From Megascapheus bottae (taxonomy: Eukaryota; Chordata; Mammalia; Rodentia; Geomyidae), in contig JANJXV010000043.1 in assembly GCA_024803745.1 (NCBI GenBank), positions 1,881,501-1,945,500 of the forward strand: 64,000 bases of DNA, in the 5' to 3' direction. The notes beneath the pieces were generated by a model. The model was not told the origin of the DNA. It did not search any database and saw nothing but the letters and a program-made list of their open reading frames with translations. This document shows positions 14,166 to 26,760 of this stretch, in pieces (position 1 is the stretch's first letter; every line of letters starts with the position of its first letter). The translations under genes and the position numbers were made by a program.

Positions 14166-15373
14166 CCCTAACCTAACCCTAACGCTAACCATAACCGTAA
14201 CCTTCACCCTCACGCGCACCCTCACCCTAATCCTCATCCTTACCCTAACCCTAACACTCACCGAAACCCTCACCATAAACCTAACGCTAACCATAAAGCT
14301 AACCCTCACTAGAACCCTCTCCATCACCCTAACCCTAACCCTAAACCTAACCCAAACCCTAAACCTCACTATCACCCTCACCATAAACCTAACCCTATCC
14401 CTAACCCTAACTGCAACCCTAACCCTCACCCAAACACTTTCCCTAACTCAAACCCTAATCTAACCCACTCCCTCATCCTAAACCTAATCATAACCCTCAC
14501 CCTTGCTCTAACCCTCCCTCTGCCCCTCAACCTAACCCTAACCCTAACCCTCACCGTCACCCTCACTCTAACCCTAACCCTAACCCTCACCCTCACCCTA
14601 ACCCTAACTCTAACCCCAACCTTAATCCAAACCCCATACCTAGCCCTAGCCTTATCCCTATCCCTATACGTAAAAGTAACCCTAACCCTAACCCTCATCC
14701 TAACTTTAACACTAACACTATTCCTAGCCCTAACCCTAACACTAACCCTAAGCTAGGCCCTAACCCTAACCCTCACCCTAACCCTCACCCTAACCCTAAC
14801 TCTAAACCTAACCCTAATCTTCACCCTCACCATAACCCTAACCCTAACCCTCACTGTAACACTAACCCTAAACCAAACACTAACCCTCACCCTAAACCTC
14901 ACCCTAATGCTAACCCTAACCCTAACCTACCCCTAACACTCACCCTAACCCTCACCCTCATCCTAACCCTAATCCTAACCCTAACCCTAACAATAGACCT
15001 AACCCTAAACCTCACCCTAATCCTTAGCTTCATCCTCACCCTAATGCTAACCATAACCCTACCCTCACCCTAACCCAAAACCAAACCCTAACCCTAACCC
15101 TAACCTTAACACAAACCCTAACCCTAAACTAAGCCTAACCCTAACCCTATCTCTAACCCAAACCTTAACGCTAAACCTAACCCTAACCCAAACCCTAACC
15201 GTATCCCTCTCCCTAACCCTAACTCTCACCCTCACCCTAACCCTCACACTAACTCTAACCCAAACCCTAAACCTAACCCTCAGCCTCGTCCTAAATTTAA
15301 CCCTAACACAAACCCTCACCTTAAACCTAACACCCACCCTAATCCAAACCCTAACCTAACCCTAACCCTAACA

Positions 15374-15560
15374 CTAAAAATAAAGCCTAACTCCTAACCC
15401 TAACCCTAAGGTTCCCTAACACTAACCCTAACCCTAACCCTAAACCTAACCCTAGTCCTAGCCCTAACCCTAGCCATAAACCTAACCCTAACCCTAGACC
15501 TAATGCTAACACTAACCTTAACCCAAACCTAACCATAATCCTAAGTGTCCCTAACCCTAT
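15374..15560. repeat. A-C cassette, copy 6
   Basis: CTAAAAATAAAGCCTAACTCC-type start, CTAAGGTTCCCTAAC near 15407, CTAGTCCTAGCCC near 15452, and CTAAGTGTCCCTAACC near 15540. Downstream sequence continues to match the region after copy 4. Confidence 0.78.
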
Positions 15561-15790
15561 CCCTAACAGGAAACCTCACCATCGCACTAACCTTCACCCT
15601 AACCACCACCCTAAACCTAACCCTAACCCGCAACCTAATCCTTACCCTAACCCTAACCCTAACCCTAAACATAACCTTTAACCTAACCCTCAGCCTCACC
15701 CTCACCCCAACCCTAAACCTAAATTTAATCCTAATCTAACCATCCCCCTCACACTAACCCTAACCCTAACCCTAAACCTCACACGAACCC
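15374..15790. repeat. 5.7-kb-offset duplication, copy 2
   Basis: From the A cassette through TGTCCCTAACCC (15546), CCCTAACAGGAAACCTCACC (15559), CTCAGCCTCACCC near 15690, and ATCCCCCTCACAC (15740). Point differences are spread evenly and I see no large indel. Confidence 0.75.
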
Positions 15791-16451
15791 TAACCTAACC
15801 CTAACCATAACCATAAACCTAAACCTAACCCTCACCCTAACCCTAACCCTCAACCTCACCCTAACCCTAACCATATCCGTAACCCTAACCATAACCGTAA
15901 TCGTAACCCTCACCTGAACCCTAACCATAACCTTAAACCGAGCCCTAACCCTAACCCTTACCCTAACCCTAAACCAAACCCCAACCCCAACCCAAACCCT
16001 AATCCTCACCATAAGATTCACACTAACCCTAACCCTCACCCTCACCCGAAACATCTCCCTAACCTTCATCCTAAGCCTACTACTCACCCTAACCCTAAAC
16101 CTAACCCTAACACTAAACCACACCCTCACTCTAATACTAATGGATACCCTCACACTCACCCTCAGCCTAACCCTAACCCTAAACCTCACCCTAACCCTAA
16201 ACCTAAGTCTAACCCTTCACCAAACCCTAACCTAACCCAAACCCTCACACTCACCCTCACCCTCATCCTAACCCTAACCCTACCTACACCCTAACCCTAA
16301 TCCTAACACTAACACTAACCCTAACCCAAACCCTAACCCTCACCCTCACCCTCAACCTAAACCTAACCCTCAACCTCACCCTAAACCTAACCCTAAAACT
16401 AATCCTCACCCTCATCCTAAAGCTCAAAATAACCCTAACCGTAACCCTAAC

Positions 16452-16565
16452 CCTAAAAATAACGTCAAACTCCTAACCCTAACCTTAACCCTAACCCTAA
16501 GGGTCCCTAAACCTAAGGGTACCTAACCCTAACCCTAACCCTAACCCTAGTCTTAGCCCTTACAC
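16452..16565. repeat. A cassette, copy 7 (doubled GGGTCC motif)
   Basis: AAAAATAACGTCAAACTCC, then CTAAGGGTCCCTAAACC followed at once by CTAAGGGTACCTAACC, then CTAGTCTTAGCCC near 16545. The doubled motif is a local duplication not seen in other copies. I see no C motif after it. Confidence 0.72.
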
Positions 16566-17250
16566 TAACCATAATCCTAACCCTAACCCTAAACCTAACT
16601 CTAATCCTAAACCTTATCTTCACCCTCACCTTAACCCTAACCCTAACCCTCACTGTAACCCTAACCATAACCCTAACCCAAACCCTAAACCTCACCGTAA
16701 AACTCACCTAATCCTAATCCTAACCCTAACCCTCACCCTAACCCTAACCCTAACCCTAACCCTAACCTGAACACTCACCCTAACCCTCACCCTCATCCTA
16801 ACCCTAATCCTAAACTTAACCCTCACCTCCACCCTGACCTAACGGTAACTCTAACCCTAACCCTCAACCTAACCCAAAACCAAACCCTAACCCTATACTT
16901 AACCCTAACCCAAAACCTACCCCTAACCCTATCCCTAAACCTAACTTTAACCCAAACCTTAACGCTAACCCTAACCCTAACCCTAAACCTCACGCTAACC
17001 CTAACTCTAACACTCACCCTAATCCCAACACTCAGTCTAACCCTAAATCTAACTCTAACCCTCACCCTAAACCTAACCGACACCTTCACTCTCACCGCAG
17101 CCTAACTCTAACCCTAAATCATACCCTCACCCTAACCCTCATCCTCACCCTAACTCTAACTCTAACACTAACTCTAAACCCATCCCTAACCCTAACCCTA
17201 ACCCTAACCCTCACCTAACCCTCACCTTAACCCTAACCCTAACCCTAAGC

Positions 17251-17440
17251 CTAATCCAAATCCTAAACATAGCCCTAACCCTAACCCTACACACAAACCT
17301 AACCCTAACCCTAATCCAAACCCTAACCTTAACCCAAGTCCTAGACCTAACCATAACCATAAACCTAAACCGAACCCTAAACCTAACACTAACCCTAACC
17401 TTAACCCTAACATTAACCCTAACCTTTAGTGTCTGTAACC
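17251..17440. repeat. B-C cassette
   Basis: AATCCAAATCCTAAACATAG, decayed CCTACACACAAACC, CAAGTCCTAGACC near 17335, and CTTTAGTGTCTGTAACC near 17422, then CCATGACCC near 17458. Confidence 0.7.
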
Positions 17441-18120
17441 CTAACCCTAAACCTAACCATGACCCTAACCCTAACCCTCACACTAACACTCACGCTAACC
17501 CTAACCCTAACCCAATACCTCAATCTCACCCTCACCCTAACCGTAAACCTAACCTTAACACTAACACTAACCCAAAACCTAACCGTAAGCCTAACCCTAC
17601 CACCTTACCCACACCGTCACCCTCACCCTCACCCTAACCCTAAACCTAACACTAACCCTCACCATAAGCCTAACCCTCACCCAAAACCTAACCCTAATTC
17701 TAACCCTAACCCTTACCCTTACCCTCACCTTAACCTAACCCTAACCCTAATCCCAACCCTAACCTTAACCCTAACCCTCAGCCTCACCCTAACGCTAATC
17801 CTAACCCTAACCCAAACAATTCCCCTAAACCTCACCCTAACTCTAACCTGAAATCTTACCCTAACCCTCACCCCAACCCTCAACATAAACCCAACCCTAT
17901 CCGTAACCCTAAACCACACCCTCACCCTAACGATAAACCTAACCCTAACCCTAAACCTCACCCTAACCTTAACCCTCACCCTAACACTAACCTTCATCCT
18001 CACCCTCACCCTAAACCTAACCCTAACCCTTACCCTAACCCTAAACATAACCCTAACCCTAACCTTCACCTTACCTCTAAACCTAACCCTAAAACAAACG
18101 CTAACCCTAACCCTAATCCT

Positions 18121-18310
18121 AATCCAAAACCTAAACCTAGCCCTAGCCCTAATCCTATACATAACCCTAACCCTAACCCTAATCCTAACCTTAATCCTAA
18201 CCCGAATACTGGACCTAACACTAACCATAAACCTAAACCTAACCCTAATCCTATCACTATCCCTAACCTTAACCCTAACCCTACCCTGAACCTAAGTTTC
18301 CCTAACCCTA
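18121..18310. repeat. B-C cassette
   Basis: AATCCAAAACCTAAACCTAG, CCTATACATAACCC near 18154, CGAATACTGGACC near 18202, and CTAAGTTTCCCTAACC near 18292. It starts about 870 bp after the previous copy. Confidence 0.73.
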
Positions 18311-20296
18311 ACCCTAACCATAAGCATGACCCTAACCCTAACCCTCACAGCAACACTCATCCTAACCCTACCCTATCCCAAACCCTCAATTTCACCTCCC
18401 TGTAACCCTAACCCTAACCTTAACACTAAGAGCAACCAAAAACCTAACCCTAACCCTAACCCTAAAACTAACACCTCACCCTCACCCTCACCCTCACCCT
18501 AACCCTACACCTAACACTAAGCCTAACTCTAAGCCTAACCCTAATCCTCACCTTAACCTAACCCTCACTCTAACCCTCACTTTAACCCTAACCCTTACAC
18601 TCACCCTAACCTAAACCTAACCCTAATCCTAACCATAAAACTCACGCTAAACCTCAGCCTCACCCTAACGCTAATCCAAACCCTAACCCAAACGCTTCCT
18701 CTAACCCTCACCCTAAGCCTAACCCTAAACCTATACCTTAACCTAACCATCACCCTAACCCTAACCGTCACCCTAAACCTAACCCAAACCCTAAACATAA
18801 CCCTCACCCTCACCCTAAGGATAAACCTAACCCTAACCGTATTCCTCTCCCTATATCTCTCCCTAACCCTAACCCTCACCCTAACACTAATCCTCATCCT
18901 CATCCTCACCCTCACAATAACCTTAACCCTAACCCTAAGTTTCCTAACCCTAACCCTAACCCTAACCATGACCCTAACCCTAACCCTCACCCTAACACTC
19001 AACCTAACCTTACCCTAACCCAAACCCTCAATCTCACCCTCACCCTAACCCTAACTAATCTTAACACTAACACTAACCCAAAACCTAACCCTAACCCTAA
19101 CCCTAACCCTAGCACCTCATCCTCACCCTCACCCTCGCCCTTACCCTAAACTTAACACTAACTCTCACCCTAACCTTAACCCTCACCATAACCCTCACCC
19201 TAACCATCACTCTAACCCTAACCATCACCCTCACCATAACCTAACCCTAACCCTAATCTCAACCCTAACCCTCACCCTGAACCTCAGCCTCACCCTAACG
19301 CTAATCCTAACCCTAACTCAACGCTTCCCCTAACCCTAACCCTAATCCTAATCATAAACCTTAACCTAACCCTCACCCTAACCCTAATCCTCGCCCTAAA
19401 CCTAACCCTAACCCTAACCTTAACCCTAGAACTCACCCTCAACCTAACGATAAACCTAACCCTAACCCTAAACCTCACCCTATCCCTCACCCTAACCCTA
19501 ACCCTCCCCCTAACCATAACACTCATCCTCACCCTCACCCTAACCCTAACTCTAACACTCACACTAACCCTAACCCTCACCCTAAATCTAACCCTAACCC
19601 TAACTCTCACCCTCACCCTAACCTAAACCGACATCCTCACCCTTAAGCTCACCCTAAACCTAACTATAACCCTAACCCAAACCTTCACTCTAAACCTAAC
19701 CCTAACTTTAACCCAAACACTAAATCTAACCCTAACCGTAACCCTAATCCTATCACCCTCAACCTCACACTAAACCTAACCTTCACCCTCACTCTAACCT
19801 TAACGCTAACCCTAACACTAACACTAACCACAAACCTAACCATAACCTTAACCCTCACCCCAACACTAACCCTCACTCTAACACTAACCCTAACGCTCAC
19901 CCTAACCCTCACCCTAACCCTAAAGATCACCTTAAACCTCACCAAAACCCTAACCCTGACCCTAACCCTCACCTAACCCTTACCCTAACCATAACGCTTA
20001 CCCTAACCCTATCCCATACCCTAACCCACACACTAAACCTCATCCTAACACTAACACTAACCCTCACTCTAACAATTACCCTAACTCAAACCCTAACCCT
20101 ACCCCTAAACTTCACCATAAACCTAACCCTAAACCTCACCTTACCCCTAACCCTAACCCTAAAACTAACCGTTATCCTAAGCATCACCTAACCCTCACCC
20201 TAACCTTAACACTAACCCTAACACTAAACTTCACCCTCACCCGAATCCTAACCCTTACCCTAACCCTAAACCTAACCCTCACCCTCACCCTAACCC

Positions 20297-20535
20297 TAAT
20301 CCCAATTCTAAACGTAGCCTATCCATAACCCTATACATAACCTTAACCCTAACCCTACTCCTAACCCTAACCCTAAGCCGAGTTCTAGACCTAACTCTAA
20401 CCATAAATCTAATCCTAACCCTAAGTGTCCCTAACCCTAACCCTAAGCCTAACCCTAACCATGACCCTAACCCTAACACTAACCCTAAACATAACCCTAA
20501 CCCTAACCCTAACCCTAAGTGTCCTTAACCGTAAC
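20297..20535. repeat. B-C cassette with doubled C motif
   Basis: AATCCCAATTCTAAACGTAG, CCTATACATAACC near 20330, CGAGTTCTAGACC near 20379, CTAAGTGTCCCTAACC at 20421, and CTAAGTGTCCTTAACC at 20515. The arrangement matches 11320-11515. Confidence 0.73.
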
Positions 20536-21080
20536 CCTAACCCTAACCATGACCCTAAACCTAACCTTTACCCTAACACTCACCATAATCCTAACCTAAC
20601 CGTAACCCTCAAGCTCACGCTCACCCTAGCCCGAACCCTATCCCTAACACTTACACTAACCCTAACCCTAAGCCTAAGCCTAACCCTAAACCCTCACGGT
20701 CACCCTCACACTCACCCTAACACTAACCCTCACCCTAACCCTAACGCTCACCCTAACACTCACGCTCATCCTAACGCTAATCCGAACTCTAACCCAAACC
20801 CTAACCCTAACCTCACCCTAACCCTAACCCTAAACCTCAACCTATACCTCAAGCTAAACCTAAACCTAACCCTCACCCTCGCCCTAACCCTCACCCTCAC
20901 CCTAACCCTAAACCTAACACTTACACGCACCCTCACCCTAACCCTAACCCTACACTAACCCTAACCCTAACCCTAGCCCTAACCCCAACCCTCACCCTAA
21001 CCCTCACCCTAACCCTAACACTAATCCTAACCCTCACCCTCACCCTCAACCTCAGTCTAACCCTAACCCTAACCATAATC

Positions 21081-21570
21081 CTAAGTGTCCCTAACCCTAA
21101 CCATGACCTTAACACTAACCCTCACCCTAACATTCACCATAACCCTAACCCTAACACTAAACCTCAGTCTCACCCTCACCCTAGCCCTAACCCTAACCCT
21201 AACCTTAACCCCAACCCTCACCCTAATCCTCACCCTAACCCTAACCCTAACCCTAATTCCAACCCTCACCCCCTCACACTCAAAATAAGCCTAACCCTAA
21301 CTCTAAGCCTAACCCTAACCCTAACACTAAGTGTCCGTAAATCTAACCGTAACCCTAACCATGACCCTAACATTAACTCTCACCCTAACATTCACCATAA
21401 CCCTAACCCTAACACTAACTGTCAATCTCACCCTCACCCTAGCCCTAACCCTAACCCTAACCCTAACACTAACACTAAGACTAACCCTAACCCTAAACCC
21501 TCACCGTCATCCTAACCCTCAGCCTAACCCTAACCCTATCTCTAACCCTCACCCTAACCCTAACCATCAC
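21081..21570. repeat. 246-bp tandem repeat unit pair
   Basis: Unit 1 starts at 21081 and unit 2 at 21327. Both read CTAAGTGTCC, then CCATGACC, then CTAACATTCACCATAACC, then a CAGTCTCACC or CAATCTCACC stretch, then CCTAGCCCTAACC in the same order. Unit 2 continues into CCCTCACCGTCATCC, which recurs near 11670, 20690 and 22615. Confidence 0.72.
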
Positions 21571-22110
21571 CCTAACTCTAACCTAACCCTCACCCTAACC
21601 CTCAGTCTAACCCTAACCCTCACCCTAACCTAACCCTAACCCTAATCCTAACCCAATCCTCACCCTAACACTCACCAAAACCCTAACCCTAACACTAACC
21701 CTCAATCTAACCCTCACCCTAGCCCTAACCCTAACCGTAACCCTAAACCTAAACCTAAACCTCAACCTCACCCTCATCCTAACCCTAACCCTAAACTTCA
21801 CACGATCCCTCACCCTAACCCTAACCCTAACCCTAACCCCAATCCTCACCGTAACCGTCACCCTCACCCTAACCCTAAGCCCAACCCTCATCCTAACTCT
21901 AATGAAAACCTAACCCTAACCAAAAACCTCACCCTATACCTCACCCTATCCCTAACCCTCACCGTAACAGTAACACTCATCCTCACCCTAAACCTAATCC
22001 TAACCCTACATCTAAACCTAACACTAACACTCACCCTAGCTCTAAACCTAACCCTGAAACTAACCCTAATCCTAACCCCCACCTAATCCTCACCCTAACC
22101 CTAACCCTAA

Positions 22111-22290
22111 CCCTAATCCAAATCCTAAACCTAGCCCTAGCCCTAGTCCTATACATAACCCTAACCCTAACCCTAATCCTAACTTTACCCGACTACTAGA
22201 CCTAACCCTAACCATAAACCTACACCTAACCCTAAACCTAACGCTAACCCTTACCTTAACCCTAACCCTAAGTTTCCCCAACCATGACCC
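22111..22290. repeat. B-C cassette
   Basis: AATCCAAATCCTAAACCTAG, CCTATACATAACCC near 22149, CGACTACTAGACC near 22190, CTAAGTTTCCCCAACC near 22268, then CCATGACCC. Confidence 0.73.
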
Positions 22291-23170
22291 TAACCCTAAC
22301 CCTCACCCTGACACTCACGCTAACCCTAACCCTAACCCAAACCCTCAGTCTCACCCTCACTCTAACCCTAACCCTAACCTTAACACTAACAGTAACCCAA
22401 AACCTAACCCTAACCCTAACCCCAATTCTAAGCCTAACCCTAACACTAACCCTAATGGAACGCTCATTCTAACCCTCTCCCTAACCGTAACACTAACCCC
22501 AACCCTCACCCTAACCCTGACCCTAATTCTAACCCTAATCCTAACCCTCAACCTCCCCCTCAACCTATGCCTAACCCTAACCTTAACCCTAACCCTAACA
22601 TTAACTCTAAGCCTAAACCCACACCGTCATCCTACCCTCACGCTATCCCTAACCTTAACACTAACCCTCACCCTAACCCTCACCCTAACTCTAACCCTAA
22701 CCCTCAATCTAAACCCCACTCTCACCCTAACCTAACCCTAAGCCAAACCTAACCATAACCCTCACCGTAACACTCAGCCTCACCCTAACTCCAATCCTAA
22801 CCCAAAACTACCCCTAAACCTCACCCTAACCCTAACCCTAAACCTTACCCTAACCCTCACCCTAACCCTAATCCTCACCCTAAACCTAACCCTAACCCTA
22901 ACCACACCCTATACCTCACCCTAACGCTAACCCTCACCCTAACCTTAAACCTCACCCTCACCCTCACCCTAATCCTCACATGAACTTTAACCCTAACCCT
23001 AACCCTAACCCTAACCCTAAAACAAACCCAAACCTAACCCTAACCCTCACACTAAACCTAAACCTAACCCTAAACCTACCCCTACCCCTAATCCTAACCG
23101 TAAAACTAACCCTAACCCTAACCTTCACCTAACCCTCAACATAACCCTAACTTAAACTTAACCCTAAACC

Positions 23171-23360
23171 TAACCCAAATACTAAACCTAGCCATAGCCC
23201 TAATCCTATACATAACACTAACCCTAACCCTAACCCTAACCCTAACCCTAACCTGAGTCCTAGACCTAACCCTAACCATAAACCTAAACCTAACCCTAAA
23301 TCTAATGCTAACCCTAACCTTAACCCTAACACTAACCCTATCTCTAAGTGTCCCTAACAC
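23171..23360. repeat. B-C cassette
   Basis: ACCCAAATACTAAACCTAG, CCTATACATAACAC near 23206, TGAGTCCTAGACC near 23253, CTAAGTGTCCCTAACAC at 23345. Starts about 1.06 kb after the previous copy. Confidence 0.75.
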
Positions 23361-26300
23361 TAACCCTAACCCTAACCATGACCCTAACCCTAACCCTCAA
23401 CCTAACACTCACCCTAAACCTAAAGCTAACCCAAACCCTCAATCTCACCCTCACCCTAACCCTAACCCTAACCTTAACAATAACACTAACCCAAAACCTA
23501 ACCCTAACCCTAACCCTAACCCTAACACCCCACCCTCACCCTAACCCTAACCCTAACACTAACCCTCACCATATCCCTAACCCTCACTCTAACCATAACC
23601 CTAACCCTAACCTTCACTCTAACCCTAACCTTTACCCTCACCCTAACCTAACCCTAACCCTAATCCTAACCCTAACCCTCAGCCTCACCCTAAGGCTAAT
23701 CCTAACCCTAACCCAAATACTTCCCCTTTCCCTCACCCTAACCCTAACTGAAACCTTTCCCTAACCCTCACCCTAAACCTAACCCTAACCCTAACCCTAA
23801 CCCTCACCTTCACCCTCAACCTAACGATAACTCTAACACTAACCCTAATCCTCACCCTATACCTCACCCTAACAGTAACCCTCACCCTAACACTAACTCT
23901 CATCCTCACCCTCACCCTAACCCTAACCCTAACCCTAAACCTAACAGTAACACTAACCCACACCCTACTTCTAAACCTAACCCTCACTCTAACCCTAACC
24001 CTTACCCTCATCCTAGCATACCCTAACCCTAATCCTAACCCTAACCCTCACCCTAACCCTCAGCCTCACCCTAAGGCTAATCCTAACCCTAACCCAAAGA
24101 ATTTCCCTTACCCTCATCCTAAGCTTAACTCGAAAACTTACCCTAACCCACACCCTAAACCCACCCTATCCCTAACCCTAACCCTCACCATCAACCTAAC
24201 GATAAATCTAACCTTAACCCTAAACCTCACCATATACCTCACCCTAACAGTAACCCTCAACCTAACACTAACCCTCATCCTCACTCTCACCCTAACCCTA
24301 ACCCTAACCCTAAACCTAACACTAACACTAACCCACAACCTACCACTAAATCTAACCCTAAAACTAACCCTAACCCTAACCCTCACCTAACCCTCACCCT
24401 AACCCTAACCTTAACAGTAATCCAAATCCTAAACCTACCCCTAGCCCTAATCCTATACATAACCCTAATCCTAACCCTAATCCTAACCTTAACCCTGACC
24501 CAAGTCCTAGATCTAAACCTAACCATAAACCTAAACATAACCCTAAAGCTAACGCTAACCCTAACCTTAACCCAAGGATAAACACAACCCTAACCCTAAA
24601 CCTCACCCTATATCTCACCCTAGCACTAACCCTCACCCTAACACTAACCCTCATCCTCACCCTCACCCTAACCATAACCATAACCATAACCATCAACTAA
24701 CCCTAACCATTATCCTCACCCTAACCTAACCCTAACCCTAACCCTAACACTAATCCTAACCCTAACCCTCACCCTAACCCTCAGCCTCACCCTAACTGTA
24801 GTCATAACCCTAACCCAAACGCTTCCCCTAACCCTCACCCTAACCCTAAACCTAAACCTTACCCTAACCCTCACCCTAACTCTAATGCTCACCCTAAACC
24901 TAACCCTAAAACTAACCCTAACCCTAAACCTCACCCTCACCCTCACCCTCACCCTAACCCTAACCCTAAACCTCACCCTAACCCTAACCCTAACCCTAAC
25001 CTCAAACCTAACTCTAAACCTAACACTAGGACTAACACAAACCCTGACTCTAACCCTAAACCTAACCCTAACCCTCAAACTAACACTCACCCTAATCCTC
25101 ACATTAATCCAAACCCTAAGCCAAAACCGAACTGTAAACCTAACCCTAACCCTCACACTAACACTAAACCTAATCCTAACTTCAAACCTCACCCTCACCC
25201 TCACCCTAACCCTACCCTAACTCTAATCCTAATCCTAAACCAATCCCTAAACCTAACTCTAACCCTAACACTAACCCTAAACCTAACCTTAACCCTAAAC
25301 CTAACCATAACCCTAACCCAACCCTTGAGGTTAACCCTAACCCTCACCCAGCCCTCACCCTCAACCTAAACCTAACCCTCACCCTAACCCTAAACCTAAC
25401 CCTAAACCTAACCCTAAACCTATCCCAAACCCTAACCCTAACCCTACCCTTACACTATTCCAAACCGTAAACAAAATCCTCATCCTCACGCTAACCCTAA
25501 CCCTCACACTAAACCTAACCCTAACGATACCCTTAACTATCACCCTCACCCTAACCATAACCCTAACCTTCAATCTCACCCTAAACCTAAACCTCCATCT
25601 CAACCTCACCCTAACCCTAACCCTCAAACTCACACTCAAACTAAACTTCACTCTTACCCTCAGCCTAACCCTAAACCTAACCCTCACCCTAACACTCATC
25701 CTCAACCTCAATCTAACCCTCACCCTACACTCACCCTAATCCTCACCTTACACCTAAACCTCACCCTCACCCTAAGCCTCATTCTCACCCTCACCCTAAC
25801 CCTAAATCTAACCCTCACACTAACCCTCCACCTCAACCTCACCCTAACCCTAACCCTAACCCTCAACCTCACCTCACCCTTACCCTCGCTCTCACCCTTA
25901 CCCTAACCCTAACCCTAACCCTAACCCTCACCCTAACCCTCACCCTAACCCTAACCCTAAACCTCATCCTAACCTTAACCCTAAATCTAACCCTAAACCT
26001 AACCCATATCCTAACCCTCACCCTAACCCTAAACCTCACCCTCACCATAACCCTCACTCCTACCCTCATCCTAACTCTAACTCTAACCCTAACCCTAACA
26101 CTCACCCTCACCCTCACCATTACCCTCGCTCTCACCTCACCCTAACCCTAATCCTGAACCTCACCCTAAACCTAACCTTACCTCTAACCCTCACCCTAAC
26201 CCTAAACCTAACCCTAACCCTAACCCTCAACCTGTCCCACACCCTAACCCTAACCCTATCCTACACCCTCACATTAAACCTAACCCTAAACTTAACCCTA

Positions 26301-26654
26301 CCCGTAACCCTCACCCTAAAAATCATCCTCACCATAACCCTAACCCTAACCCTAACCCTAATCATAAACATAACCCTAACACTCACCCTAACCCTAACCT
26401 AACCCAAACCCACACCCTAACCCTAAACCTAAACCTTACCCTAACCCAAACCCTAACCCTAAACCAAACCCTCACCCTGACCATCATACTAAACCTAACC
26501 CTACCCCTCACCATCACCCTAACCCTAACCCTAACACTAACACTAACACTAACACCAACCCAAACCCTAACCCTATCCCTAACCATAACACTAAACCTCA
26601 ACCTCACCATAAACCTAACCCTCACCCTCATCTAAACCTAACCCTAACCCTAAC

Positions 26655-26760
26655 CCTAAAAATAAGCCCTAAGTCCTAACTCTAACCCTAACCCTAATGG
26701 TCCCTAACCCTAACTTTAATCCGAACCCTAACCCTAACCATAGTCTTAGACCTAATCCTA
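26655..26760. repeat. A cassette, copy 8
   Basis: CTAAAAATAAGCCCTAAGTCC, CTAATGGTCCCTAACC near 26694, and ATAGTCTTAGACC near 26739. No C motif follows. Confidence 0.7.

Larger units (their letters stand above)
11301..25350. repeat. Degenerate telomeric array, segment 2 (dense cassette higher-order repeats)
   Basis: Same hexamer family, but packed with B and C landmarks. C-type motifs lie near 11411, 11499, 12231, 12951, 15541, 17424, 18296, 18937, 20421, 20513, 21081, 21327, 22270 and 23346. Many are followed within about 50 bp by CCATGACCCTAACC. Steps between recurrences range from about 0.1 to 1.5 kb, many near 0.9-1.1 kb, which suggests block duplication. A second recurrent mark is a CTTCCCC-type interruption (CAAACGCTTCC near 18690, 19320 and 24820; variants near 17815 and 23710). 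No non-telomeric insertion is seen. Confidence 0.9.

Noticed and set aside
16500..16530. Head-to-head telomere fusion at GGGTCCC or GGGTACC sites
   Set aside because: Only a few bases are inverted, and the same C-rich orientation continues on both sides. A fusion would switch strand for long stretches.
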